Below, piece after piece: positions 9,308-18,112 of a stretch of DNA of 64,000 bases (position 1 is its first letter; each line of letters opens with the position of its first letter). Below the pieces are notes generated by a model, which saw only the letters and a program-made list of their open reading frames with translations, did not search any database and had not been told where the DNA came from. The translations under genes and the position numbers were made by a program. The stretch is from the NCBI RefSeq assembly GCF_033446685.1, contig NZ_JAWQLY010000004.1, positions 1-64,000 on the forward strand, given 5' to 3'. The stretch is from Modicisalibacter sp033446685 (GTDB taxonomy: Bacteria; Pseudomonadota; Gammaproteobacteria; Pseudomonadales; Halomonadaceae).

Positions 9308-11113
9308 ATGGCCAACGAGTCACGCCGCATGACGCCCGAGCAGCTGCGCTCGCGCTGGTGGTTCGACAACCCCGAGCATCCGGGGACCACCGCGCTGTGC
9401 ATCGAACGCTACATGAATTACGGCATCACCCTGGAAGAGCTGACCAGCGGTAAGCCGATCATCGGCATCGCCCAGTCGGGGTCCGATCTCACGCCTTGCA
9501 ATCGACACCACATCGAACTGGTCAAGCGGGTCAAGGACGGCATCCGCGCCGCCGGCGGCGTCCCGTTCGAGTTTCCCATGCATCCGATTCACGAGAACGT
9601 GCGCCGGCCGACGGCGGCGCTGGATCGCAACCTGGCCTACCTGGGCCTGGTCGAGATACTCCACGGCTACCCGCTCGACGGCGTGGTGCTGACCACCGGC
9701 TGCGACAAGACCACGCCGGCCTGCCTGATGGCGGCGGTGACGGTCAATATCCCGGCGATCGTGCTGTCCGGCGGGCCGATGCTCAACGGCTGGCGGGGCA
9801 GCGAGCGGGTGGGCTCGGGCACCGTGGTCTGGGAGCTGCGCAAGCGGCTGGCAGCCGGCGACCTCGAGTATCCCGAATTCCTTGCCCGGATCACCGATTC
9901 GGCGCCCTCGGTGGGCCACTGCAACACCATGGGCACGGCCTCGACCATGAACTCGATGGCCGAGGCGCTGGGCATGAGCCTGCCGGGCTCGGCGATGATT
10001 CCCGCGCCCTACAAGGAGCGTTCGATGGTCGCCTATCAGACCGGCGAGCGCATCGTCGGGATGGTCTGGGAGGATCTGCGGCCCAGCGACATCCTCACCC
10101 GCGAGGCGTTCGAGAACGCCATCGTGGTGTGCTCGGCGCTGGGCGGGTCCTCCAACGCGCCGGTGCATATCAACGCCATCGCCCGCCACGCCGGGGTCGA
10201 GATCGACAACGACGACTGGCAGCGCCTGGGTCATCAGATTCCGCTGCTGGCCAACGTCATGCCGGCGGGCAGCTATCTCTCCGAGGAGTTCTATCGTGCC
10301 GGTGGCGTGCCGGCGGTGATCAGCGAGCTGCTCGGCGCCGGAAAGCTACATGGTGACGTGCGCACCGTCAACGGCCAGAGCCTGGCCGTCAATGTCGCCG
10401 GTCGCGAAACGAACGACGACGACGTCATTCGTCGCTACGCCAATCCGCTGGTCGAGGCCGCCGGTTTCATCAACTTAAAGGGCAACCTGTTCGACTCGGC
10501 GCTGATGAAGACCAGCGTGATCGCCAGCGATTTCCGCCGGCGCTTTTTGAGCCGCGCCGAGGACCCCGACGCCTTCGAGGGCCGCGTGGCGGTGTTCGAC
10601 GGTTCCGAGGATTACCACGCACGCATTGACGATCCCGACCTGACGATCGACGCGAACACCATTCTGATCATGCGCGGCGCCGGGCCGGTGGGGCATCCCG
10701 GCGGCGCCGAGGTGGTCAACATGCAGCCGCCCGAGGCGCTGATCCGCCAGGGCATCGAGTCGCTGCCGTGCATCGGCGATGGGCGTCAGTCGGGCACCTC
10801 GGGCTCACCGTCGATCCTCAATGCCTCGCCCGAGGCGGCCGTGGGCGGAGGCCTGGCGCTGCTCGAGACCGGCGATCGCATCCGCGTCGACCTGCGCAGG
10901 GGCGAGGCCAATCTGCTGATAGACGATACCGAGTTGGCGCAGCGCCGCGAGCGGCTGGCAGCGCGGGGCGGCTATGCGTATCCGGCGCACCAGACGCCGT
11001 GGCAGGAGATCCAGCGCAGCATGGTGGAACCGCTCGATCGCGGCATGACCCTGGAACCGGCGACCAAGTACCGCGACGTGGCACGCCGGTCGCCGCCGCG
11101 GGACAATCACTGA
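9308..11113 (+). CDS. xylD: IlvD/Edd-family aldonate dehydratase (xylonate/arabonate type)
   Basis: This 601-aa Fe-S dehydratase probably converts D-xylonate to 2-keto-3-deoxy-xylonate. The family motif GCDKTTPACLMAA near residue 138 carries a cluster Cys, and the C-terminal GRQSGTSGSPSILNASPE segment is typical of the sugar-acid branch (xylonate and L-arabonate dehydratases). The ATG has AAGGAG 6 bp upstream. It follows the ABC ATPase by 86 bp, a gap holding a GntR-type palindrome, so it may be transcribed both with the operon and on its own. Xylonate is favoured over arabonate because of the XylB/XylC homologues upstream; enzymes of this branch often accept both. Confidence 0.85.
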   Translation: MANESRRMTPEQLRSRWWFDNPEHPGTTALCIERYMNYGITLEELTSGKPIIGIAQSGSDLTPCNRHHIELVKRVKDGIRAAGGVPFEFPMHPIHENVRRPTAALDRNLAYLGLVEILHGYPLDGVVLTTGCDKTTPACLMAAVTVNIPAIVLSGGPMLNGWRGSERVGSGTVVWELRKRLAAGDLEYPEFLARITDSAPSVGHCNTMGTASTMNSMAEALGMSLPGSAMIPAPYKERSMVAYQTGERIVGMVWEDLRPSDILTREAFENAIVVCSALGGSSNAPVHINAIARHAGVEIDNDDWQRLGHQIPLLANVMPAGSYLSEEFYRAGGVPAVISELLGAGKLHGDVRTVNGQSLAVNVAGRETNDDDVIRRYANPLVEAAGFINLKGNLFDSALMKTSVIASDFRRRFLSRAEDPDAFEGRVAVFDGSEDYHARIDDPDLTIDANTILIMRGAGPVGHPGGAEVVNMQPPEALIRQGIESLPCIGDGRQSGTSGSPSILNASPEAAVGGGLALLETGDRIRVDLRRGEANLLIDDTELAQRRERLAARGGYAYPAHQTPWQEIQRSMVEPLDRGMTLEPATKYRDVARRSPPRDNH

Positions 11114-11149
11114 ACGGATCGCTGTCGAGGAAGGGCGCTCGGCGTGGGC

Positions 11150-11926
11150 TCAGTCGAGCTCCACGCTGCGTCCCAGCGACGTCTCGGGGGCTTCCAGGCC
11201 GAGTGCCTTGGCGGTGCCGGCGAGCACCGCCTGAGCCGCGCGGAACGCTTCGCGCGGCTGGCGGGCGCGGATGTGTTCCATCAGGCGTCGATGGCGTTCC
11301 AGGCTTTCGGCGGGATCATCGGTCTCGCTGACGTTGGACATCGACACCAGCAGATAGATGGACGGGCGCAGGATATGCGAGAGCTGCGCCCAGACGATGT
11401 TGTGGGTCGCCTTGAAGATCGCTTCGTGAAAGGCCACGTCATAATCGCTGTGCAGCCGACGCTCCTCGCCGCTGTCGGCGTTGTGCAGGTACTGGCCCAT
11501 GCCTTCGAAGGCCTCCTCGAGCGCCACCAGATCGCGCGCCGTGGCGCGTCTGGCGGCGGTCATCGCCACGTAGGGCTCGACGTCGAGGCGAAAGGTCAGT
11601 ATCTCCCGCTGGACCTTGGGATTGGGTGCCGCGTAGCGGGTCATCCAGGCGGTGACCTGCGGATCGAGAATGTTCCAGTCGGCGTATTCGCGAACCTTGG
11701 AGCCGTGGCCCGAGATACGCTCGATGATCCCCACGTCGACCAGCTGGCGCAGGTCGCTACGCACCGCCGAGCGGTTGATGGCGAACTGATCGCACAGCGC
11801 GAGTTCCTTGGGGACGAAGTCGCCGGGCTGGTAATGCCCGGAAAAGATGGATTCGGCAAGGGCCTCGGCGACACTGGGCCGCAGCGGTGACTTGCGTTGC
11901 TTTGCCTTCACGTTAGAGTTTTCCAA
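11150..11926 (-). CDS. GntR-family regulator, FadR/FCD subfamily
   Basis: This regulator of about 258 aa has an N-terminal winged helix (recognition part near QFAINRSAVRSDLRQL) and an all-helical FCD ligand domain with the metal-binding pattern DVAFHEAIFKATHN and a later His. It is convergent with the dehydratase gene. A start at TTG 11926 is used; GTG at 11911 with GGAAA upstream is equally plausible. Shared palindromes upstream of itself and of the dehydratase suggest it represses both in response to a sugar-acid intermediate (inference). Confidence 0.83.
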   Translation of the reverse strand: MENSNVKAKQRKSPLRPSVAEALAESIFSGHYQPGDFVPKELALCDQFAINRSAVRSDLRQLVDVGIIERISGHGSKVREYADWNILDPQVTAWMTRYAAPNPKVQREILTFRLDVEPYVAMTAARRATARDLVALEEAFEGMGQYLHNADSGEERRLHSDYDVAFHEAIFKATHNIVWAQLSHILRPSIYLLVSMSNVSETDDPAESLERHRRLMEHIRARQPREAFRAAQAVLAGTAKALGLEAPETSLGRSVELD

Positions 11927-11949
11927 CCAGTGTTTGATTCACGCTGACA

Positions 11950-11962
11950 TATGTTCAACATT
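11950..11962. promoter_or_regulatory. Putative GntR operator upstream of its own gene
   Basis: TATGTTCAACATT on the plus strand reads AATGTTGAACATA on the minus strand. Twelve consecutive bases are identical to the palindrome at 9234-9245. It lies 23 bp upstream of the gntR start, suggesting autoregulation. Confidence 0.6.
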
Positions 11963-11997
11963 TGGGCAATGTCACTTCCGTGTGACGTGTGCACTGG

Positions 11998-13155
11998 CTA
12001 GCGTCCCGCCAGGCGATCGCCCAGGCGTTGCATGAAGGCCACTCCGGCATCGAGCTGGGTCACTTCGAGGTATTCATCGGGTTGATGCGCCTGGGCGATG
12101 CTGCCCGGGCCGCAGATCACGGTGGGCAGGCCGGCACGCTGGAACTGGCCGGCCTCGGTGGCGTAGGCCACTGCCTCGCTGGTGCGTTCGCCGAGTAACT
12201 CCCGGCACAGCGTGAGTGCCGCGGCGTTGTCGCGGTCGGCCAGCGCCGGCACGGTGTCGGTGAGATTCTCGGTGCGGATGCTCACCTGGGGCGCACGCTC
12301 GCGCAGCTCGGCCTCGAGGCGGCGGGCATAATCGTCGAAACGGGCGAATACCGTGTCGAAACCGTCCTCGGGCAAATGGCGGATCTCCCAGTCGAACTGG
12401 CACTCCCGGGCGGTGATGTTGATTGCCGTGCCGCCCTGGATCTTGCCCACGTGCAGGCTGGAATGGGCGACGTTGAAGGCCTCGTCGACGCGTCCCTCGG
12501 CGCTGAGCTCGGCCATGATGTCCTCGATCCTGGCGACCAGGCGGGCGGCGACGTGGATCGCCGAAATGCCCTGGTTGACCTGGCTGGAGTGCGCTTCGCG
12601 ACCGCTTACCGTGGTGCGCAGATTGGTGATGCCCTTCTGCGCGACCACCGGCGCCATCAGCGTCGGCTCGCCGACGATCACCGCGGCGGGGCGGGGCTCG
12701 TCGGCCATCAGGGTCTCGATCAGGCGCGGTGCGCCGATGCAGCCGACCTCCTCGTCATAGGACAGCGCCAGATAGATCGGCCGGGTCAGCTCCTGCTCGA
12801 CCCAGCGCGGTACCTGGGCCAGCGCGCAGGCGATGAAGCCCTTCATGTCGCAACTGCCGCGGCCGTAGAGCCGGCCGTCGTCACGCTCGGTCAGCGAGAA
12901 TGGATCGCTGGTCCAGGGCTGGCCGTCCACCGGTACCACGTCGGTGTGACCCGACAGCACCACGCCGCCTTCGACCTGGGGGCCGATGCGGGCCAGCAGA
13001 TTGGCCTTGGTGCCGTCGTCGTTCTCGATGCGCTGATAGGGCAGACCGAACTCGTCGAGGTAGCCTTCAATGAAGCGGATCAGTTCCAGGTTGGAATCGC
13101 GTGACACGCTGGGATGGCCGACGAGGGTTTCGAGAAGTTGCTGGGCGGATCTCAT
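11998..13155 (-). CDS. argE: Acetylornithine deacetylase (M20 family)
   Basis: This 385-aa M20 metallopeptidase-fold deacylase likely hydrolyses N-acetylornithine to ornithine in arginine synthesis. The metal-site motifs are SGHTDVVPVDGQPW (His, Asp), the bridging Asp in GRGSCDMKG, DEEVGCIGA (catalytic and ligand Glu) and a late GPGSIAQAHQPDE (His). The ATG chosen has GGAG 6 bp upstream; upstream in-frame codons are not M20-like. It is divergent from wrbA across 164 bp. Other N-acyl amino acids are possible substrates in this family. Confidence 0.85.
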   Translation of the reverse strand: MRSAQQLLETLVGHPSVSRDSNLELIRFIEGYLDEFGLPYQRIENDDGTKANLLARIGPQVEGGVVLSGHTDVVPVDGQPWTSDPFSLTERDDGRLYGRGSCDMKGFIACALAQVPRWVEQELTRPIYLALSYDEEVGCIGAPRLIETLMADEPRPAAVIVGEPTLMAPVVAQKGITNLRTTVSGREAHSSQVNQGISAIHVAARLVARIEDIMAELSAEGRVDEAFNVAHSSLHVGKIQGGTAINITARECQFDWEIRHLPEDGFDTVFARFDDYARRLEAELRERAPQVSIRTENLTDTVPALADRDNAAALTLCRELLGERTSEAVAYATEAGQFQRAGLPTVICGPGSIAQAHQPDEYLEVTQLDAGVAFMQRLGDRLAGR

Positions 13156-13319
13156 GAAGGCTCCGATGGGGCTCCGGGACTGTTGCGTCCAGCCTAACAT
13201 GCGTGCCAGCCGAGCCGGCAGCGTTTTGACCGGGCGCCCGGTGTGACCCATCTTGAATGCGGGCCTTCATTCACCCTGCTCAATTCATCTCTCAGCTTAT
13301 CCCTAAACAAGGAGCCGTC

Positions 13320-13925
13320 ATGAGCCGCATTCTGGTGATCTACTACTCGAGTTACGGACATATCGAGACCATGGCCAACGCCGTCGCCGAAGGTGCCCGC
13401 AGCGTCACCGGCAGCGAGGTCGACATCCGCCGCGTCGCCGAACTGGTGCCTGACGAGGTCGCCGAGAAATCGGGCTACAAGCGCGATCAGCCGGCGCCGG
13501 TGCTCGACGATCCCAATGCACTGGTCGACTACGACGCGATCATCATCGGCACTCCCACCCGCTACGGCAACATGACCTCGCAGATGCGCAACTTCTGGGA
13601 CAAGACCGGTGGCGTCTGGGCCCAGGGCAAGCTGGTCGGCAAGGTCGGCAGCGCCTTCACTTCCACGGCCAGCCAGCACGGCGGCCAGGAAACCACCCTG
13701 ACCTCGATCCATACCATGCTGTTCCACCTGGGGATGGTGGTGGTGGGTGTGCCGTACTCCTGCTCGGCGCTCACCAAGCTCGACGAGGTATCCGGTGGCA
13801 CCCCCTACGGGGCGACGACCCTGGCCGGCGGCGACGGCAGCCGCCAACCCAGCGAAAACGAGCTGACCATCGCCCGCTTCCAGGGCGAGCACGTGGCCAA
13901 GCTCACCGCCAAGCTTGCCGGCTAA
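13320..13925 (+). CDS. wrbA: NAD(P)H:quinone oxidoreductase WrbA
   Basis: This 201-aa flavodoxin-like protein matches the type IV NAD(P)H:quinone oxidoreductases, FMN enzymes that reduce quinones by two electrons to limit oxidative stress. Characteristic segments are YYSSYGHIETMA at the FMN phosphate site, GTPTRYGNMTSQMRNFWD, TSTASQHGGQETTL and the substrate-side MLFHLGMVVVGVPY. AAGGAG stands 6 bp before the ATG. Length is normal for the family. Confidence 0.95.
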   Translation: MSRILVIYYSSYGHIETMANAVAEGARSVTGSEVDIRRVAELVPDEVAEKSGYKRDQPAPVLDDPNALVDYDAIIIGTPTRYGNMTSQMRNFWDKTGGVWAQGKLVGKVGSAFTSTASQHGGQETTLTSIHTMLFHLGMVVVGVPYSCSALTKLDEVSGGTPYGATTLAGGDGSRQPSENELTIARFQGEHVAKLTAKLAG

Positions 13926-14060
13926 GAGCGGATGGTTCTAGGGCAACCCGGTCAGCCCAGCCACTCGTTTCCCGCACGATCCGGCTGGCGTCCTGACCGG
14001 TCGGTTCCAGCGCGCTCGAATCGGACGCGCCCATGCGCCCTCGATATTCGCAGTGCCTAA

Positions 14061-15095
14061 TCAGGATGCGTGCCGGCGCAGATTTCTGGGTGAATCCCCC
14101 GTCCATCGCTTGAATGCCTTGCGAAAATTCGAAACATCGCTGAACCCAACTAGCGAACAGATATCGTCTATGCGCAGATGGGTGGATCGCAGGTGCTCTA
14201 TCGACAGGGTCCTGCGTGCATCATCGAGTATTTCCGAGAAGGACAGCCCTTCTTCGGCAAGGCGCCTTCTGAGTGTGCGGGACGTCATGTGGAACTTGTT
14301 TGCCACATCCTCCATGTTCATGAACCTGCCCGGCGCTCGAATCAAAAGCTGGTAGACCTCCTCTCCAAGCCCCGTCGAGGTGACTGCCTTGCAGACCAGA
14401 TCGTCACAAGTATCCCGCAAAAGATTCGCTGAAAGATCGTGCGAAAGAACGGGCTTATAACCGAGTATCTGATTGCTGTAATGCAGTTCACAGATCGGTT
14501 GATCGAAGTAACATGGACAACCAAGATGCTCACTATAAATGGACGCATGATCAGGCGCGGGATAAGAGAAACATGCTTGAACCGGGAAAGCCTTCCTGCC
14601 GGCCACATCCTGGAGATGGGTGACATGCTGCATGAACTGTTGTTCTATCAGGAAGCGACGAAGCTCAGGCGACGATGCGAAGGTGAACTCATCGGGAAAA
14701 AGCCATACCGCCGTGTCCGATCTCTCCTCCCACCTTATCTTCAAGGTTGGAGCGGCCAGCAAATGATACTTCACACCTAAGACGAAATAATCTCTAAGCG
14801 ATGGGCACGACATGAGAGCGTACCCGTACATGCCATACGCAAAAAGGTGGAGCTTCGATCCCACCAAAAATGAAGTCCTCGGATCAGCGGATAGCTGAAG
14901 GGCGTTTACACAAACTCGTGCGTACTGCCTCACCGAGATTCTTACGTAAGCATTGTGTACTTGATCGGGTTTTATGCCGGTACCCTGCAAGCTATTTGCC
15001 GGGCTAATACCTTGCGCTTCAAGTATTTCTACCAGTGCAGCGATCTTGAACGGTGCATAAATCTTATCGCCAGGAAGCGGAAGTCTGTAAGACAT
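14061..15095 (-). CDS. AraC-family transcriptional regulator
   Basis: This 344-aa protein has an N-terminal ligand-binding region of the type found in OruR/ArgR-like AraC regulators (about residues 20-210). It ends in two helix-turn-helix motifs (DVANKFHMTSRTLRRRL and DICSLVGFSDVSNFRKAFKRW). Its DNA is visibly poorer in G+C than its neighbours, which can indicate later acquisition. It lies divergent to the SSS symporter/dehydrogenase/BKACE operon with 243 bp between starts, so it probably activates that operon when its substrate is present (inference). Confidence 0.88.
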   Translation of the reverse strand: MSYRLPLPGDKIYAPFKIAALVEILEAQGISPANSLQGTGIKPDQVHNAYVRISVRQYARVCVNALQLSADPRTSFLVGSKLHLFAYGMYGYALMSCPSLRDYFVLGVKYHLLAAPTLKIRWEERSDTAVWLFPDEFTFASSPELRRFLIEQQFMQHVTHLQDVAGRKAFPVQACFSYPAPDHASIYSEHLGCPCYFDQPICELHYSNQILGYKPVLSHDLSANLLRDTCDDLVCKAVTSTGLGEEVYQLLIRAPGRFMNMEDVANKFHMTSRTLRRRLAEEGLSFSEILDDARRTLSIEHLRSTHLRIDDICSLVGFSDVSNFRKAFKRWTGDSPRNLRRHAS

Positions 15096-15338
15096 ATTAT
15101 TTCATCCGTGTCCGTTACCCACCCTGAATTTGTCCGCCAGGAACCTTGGCTGCTCTGTGGGGGCTGTATAGATTGACTGATACCATCTTTTGGAGGGTGC
15201 CGCCAGCCTCTAGCGGGCAGAGATGCTTTGCCATCGGTGTGGTTAAGGCTGACTTATCACATAGTCGTATAAGCGGTGGTTCATTCCCTCCGAAGGCCGG
15301 CTAATAAAGCTAATAAGAAAGTGCATAAGGAGAAAACA

Positions 15339-15488
15339 ATGCTAATTGCACTGCTTTTCTGGAGCGCCAGCATCGTCGTCAGCTTCGTGGTCTCAATCAG
15401 CTTGTGCAGGAAGATAGAGGCATCAGGCGTTCCCCGCTGGGGTGCCACCGGCAAGCTGTTCCGCTATGAGAACAGGGAGCGGACATGA
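15339..15488 (+). CDS. Small single-pass membrane peptide coupled to SSS symporter
   Basis: A 49-aa protein with one hydrophobic helix (ALLFWSASIVVSFVVSISL) and a basic, polar C-terminus. AAGGAG stands 5 bp before its ATG, and its stop overlaps the symporter start (ATGA), so translation of the two is coupled. Short membrane partners encoded directly before SSS carriers are known in other systems (YhdT with PanF, DUF3311 with MctP), but this one is not recognisably either of those families. A role as accessory subunit is inference from position only. Confidence 0.72.
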   Translation: MLIALLFWSASIVVSFVVSISLCRKIEASGVPRWGATGKLFRYENRERT

Positions 15489-17059
15489 GTATCTACTACT
15501 ACGTCGTCTTCGGGGGCTACCTGCTGTTTCTCGCCTGGACCTGCATGAAGAGCATGCGGCAGGTCGAATCGCTATCCGACTTCACCAGCGGCGGGCATCG
15601 CATGGGCCTACTGCTGGGGATCGGCACGACGGTGGCGACGTGGGTCAGCGTGGCCTCGGTCATGGGGGTACCGGGCTACCTGTACCGTACCGGTATAGCG
15701 GCCATCATTGGCTGGGTGGCCGGGTGGTTCCTGGCGACGGCCATCATGCCGCTGCTGGCTTACAAGATCCGCCGTCCCGAGTTGCCCGCACGCACCTTCC
15801 CCGAATTCATTCGCATGCGGTTCGAGCCATTCCAGAAGGTCAGCAGTCTGCAGATCCTCGTCGCGGTGCTGATGTTCGTCGGCTACTTCATCTTCTGTCA
15901 TCTGCAGGTAGTGGGCTTCGGCATCGTGTTCAATACGATCACCGGCGTTCCCTACGAATATGCCATCTTCGCCTTCCTGGTTCTGCTGATGCTGACCTCG
16001 CTGGGCGGGTTCTGGTCGGTAGCGGCGACCGATACGCTGAACGCATCGCTGATCCTGATCGGGCTGGCTTTCGGTACGGGGGCGATTCTCTATGCCACGG
16101 GAGGCGTCGGTGCCATCCTCGAGAGCGTGGCCCAGACGACGGCGCCCATCAACGTCGGCGGCGAACCCATGGAACCCGGCATCCTGCTGTCGCCTGCGGG
16201 CACCTTCGGTTGGTCGGTGTTGCTGGGTATCTTCATGTCCAATGCCATAGGCGCGTCGGTCGCACCGCACTGGATCGCTCGCTTCATGGCGCCGCGCAAC
16301 AGCAAGGCCGCCGTCCTGCAAATGATGTGGGCCATCGTGGCACTGATTCCAATTTTCATCTGCCTGATCCTGATCGGCCTGGGTGCCAAGGCGCTGTTGC
16401 CCAGCTTGCCCGAGGGCAAGACAACCGATTACATCATGCCGTTGATCGTGCAGGGGCACGCACCGGCTTTTGTCGGGGCTATGACACTGATCGCCTTGCT
16501 GGCGGCGGCCGTCTCGACCGCGAACTCGATGCTGCTGAACTGCGGAACGTCGCTTTACTACGATATCTATCGCTCGCTCTACAGCGAACGCAAATTCGAC
16601 GATCGGACTGCCACGCGCCATCTGCGCTTAGCCGTCCTGGGGCTTGGCCTTCTGGCGGTCATTAGCGCGATCAAGCCTCCGATGCTGCTGGCCATGGGGT
16701 TCACCTATGTCTATGGCGCTTTCGGCGCGGCTTTCATGTGGCCCGTTTGGTTGGGGTTGTTCTGGCGACGGATGAATCGTTCGGGCGCCTATGCCGGCAT
16801 CTTGGTGGGTATCGTTGCCTACATTGCCGCCAGGGCCATGGATTTTTCCAATCCGTTTGCGGCGGGAGCCAGCTTATCGCTGGTGGCGACACTGGTTGCG
16901 GTCTATCTGACGCCGGCACCGCCGAAGGAAGCCTACGAGGCCTATTTCGAACCTGACGTCAGCCCTTCTACCCGGGCAGTGGCCCTGCGGATACGCGGCG
17001 AATCAGCGCCGGAACCGGCAGCGGTCACGCCAGATGCGAAAAGAGAAGACATAGCATGA
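15485..17059 (+). CDS. Sodium:solute symporter (SSS family)
   Basis: This 524-aa inner-membrane carrier has about 13 hydrophobic segments and SSS-type features: an N-terminal SDFTSGGHRMG stretch, the helix-1 break near GIGTTVATWVSVAS and a helix-8 region ALLAAAVSTANSMLLNCGTS of the Na+ site. It should import a small organic anion or amino acid with Na+. It overlaps the small membrane peptide upstream and the dehydrogenase downstream by 4 bp each. The transported compound is presumably the substrate of the two enzymes that follow; its identity is unknown. Confidence 0.9.
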   Translation: MSIYYYVVFGGYLLFLAWTCMKSMRQVESLSDFTSGGHRMGLLLGIGTTVATWVSVASVMGVPGYLYRTGIAAIIGWVAGWFLATAIMPLLAYKIRRPELPARTFPEFIRMRFEPFQKVSSLQILVAVLMFVGYFIFCHLQVVGFGIVFNTITGVPYEYAIFAFLVLLMLTSLGGFWSVAATDTLNASLILIGLAFGTGAILYATGGVGAILESVAQTTAPINVGGEPMEPGILLSPAGTFGWSVLLGIFMSNAIGASVAPHWIARFMAPRNSKAAVLQMMWAIVALIPIFICLILIGLGAKALLPSLPEGKTTDYIMPLIVQGHAPAFVGAMTLIALLAAAVSTANSMLLNCGTSLYYDIYRSLYSERKFDDRTATRHLRLAVLGLGLLAVISAIKPPMLLAMGFTYVYGAFGAAFMWPVWLGLFWRRMNRSGAYAGILVGIVAYIAARAMDFSNPFAAGASLSLVATLVAVYLTPAPPKEAYEAYFEPDVSPSTRAVALRIRGESAPEPAAVTPDAKREDIA

Positions 17060-18093
17060 GAGCAGCGATCATAGGCGCGGGTTCGCTAGGCACGATCATT
17101 GGCGCATTGATGACGAAGGGTAACCGCCCCGTCGATCTGATCGACACTAATCGCGAGCATGTCGATGCCTTGAATCGGGAGGGCGCACGCATCATCGGGG
17201 AAATGGATCTGCGCATACCGGTCCACGCCCTGACGCCCGATGAAATGACTGGCGAATACGATCTGGTCTTTCTGCTGAATAAGCAGACCGCCAACAGCCA
17301 GGTTCTGTCACACCTTTCGAATCACCTGCGTACCGATGGCACGGTCTGCACGTTACAGAACGGCATCCCCGAACCCTCGGTCGCCGCTGTCATGGGGCGG
17401 GAGCGCACCATCGGCGGCGCTGTCGGTTTCGGCGCCACCTGGATCGGCCCGGGAGTGTCGCAGTTGACGACCAGCGCTGAGGTGGTCAAAAGGTTCGCTT
17501 TCGAGATCGGCTCGATGGACGGCGTCACTCGTCGAGGCCTATTGGATGCCCAGGTCTATCTCTCCTGTGTCGGACACACCGAGCTGTTGGACGACCTGAT
17601 GAGCATCCGCTGGTCCAAGGTGCTGATGAACGCGACCTTCAGTGGCATGTCGGCAGCGCTGGGCTGCACGTTCGGCGAGGTGCTGGATGATCCTCGGGCA
17701 TTGCTCTGTATAGCCTTCATTGCCAACGAGACGGTACAGGCCGCTCATGCCGAAGGCTGTCGCATGGCGCCCATGCAGGGCGAGGACTTCGAGGATTTCG
17801 CGCTTGCTTCGTCGAACGTCCGCGAAAAGCTGCCGATGATCCGGCGGATATGGAGTCATCATCGTGCCTTGCGTGCCAGCATGCTGCAGGACCTGGAAAA
17901 GGGACGCGATACCGAAATTTCCTTCATCAACGGCATCGTGTGCGATACCGGACGTAAACACGGCTTGCCCACTCCCTTCAATGATCGCGTCGTCGAGCTG
18001 GTCAGCGAGGCGCAGTCTCGACGCAGCGTTCCCGACTTCTCGAACATCGCGCGCTTCGAAGAGCTGTTGAGCGATCATATCGATCCGAAATAG
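17056..18093 (+). CDS. Ketopantoate reductase-like (PanE/ApbA) dehydrogenase
   Basis: This 345-aa protein starts with a Rossmann motif GAGSLGTIIGALM and keeps the PanE fold order: LNKQTANS, LQNGIPEP, and a helical second domain with the conserved Lys in RWSKVLMNATFSGMSA. It sits in the symporter/BKACE operon, not with pantothenate genes, so it more likely oxidises or reduces a catabolic hydroxy/keto acid that the BKACE enzyme then cleaves (inference). The start overlaps the symporter stop. Confidence 0.82.
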   Translation: MRAAIIGAGSLGTIIGALMTKGNRPVDLIDTNREHVDALNREGARIIGEMDLRIPVHALTPDEMTGEYDLVFLLNKQTANSQVLSHLSNHLRTDGTVCTLQNGIPEPSVAAVMGRERTIGGAVGFGATWIGPGVSQLTTSAEVVKRFAFEIGSMDGVTRRGLLDAQVYLSCVGHTELLDDLMSIRWSKVLMNATFSGMSAALGCTFGEVLDDPRALLCIAFIANETVQAAHAEGCRMAPMQGEDFEDFALASSNVREKLPMIRRIWSHHRALRASMLQDLEKGRDTEISFINGIVCDTGRKHGLPTPFNDRVVELVSEAQSRRSVPDFSNIARFEELLSDHIDPK

Positions 18094-18112
18094 CGCCCCA
18101 AAGGAGAAAACC

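Noticed and set aside
13903..14106. 67-aa minus-strand frame between wrbA and the AraC gene
   Set aside because: Overlaps the ends of both real genes, has no ribosome site and no resemblance to a known protein.
15300..15316. Tandem GCTAATAA repeat before the 49-aa gene
   Set aside because: Only two 8-base units in an A+T-rich leader; too short to call an AraC operator without more copies.
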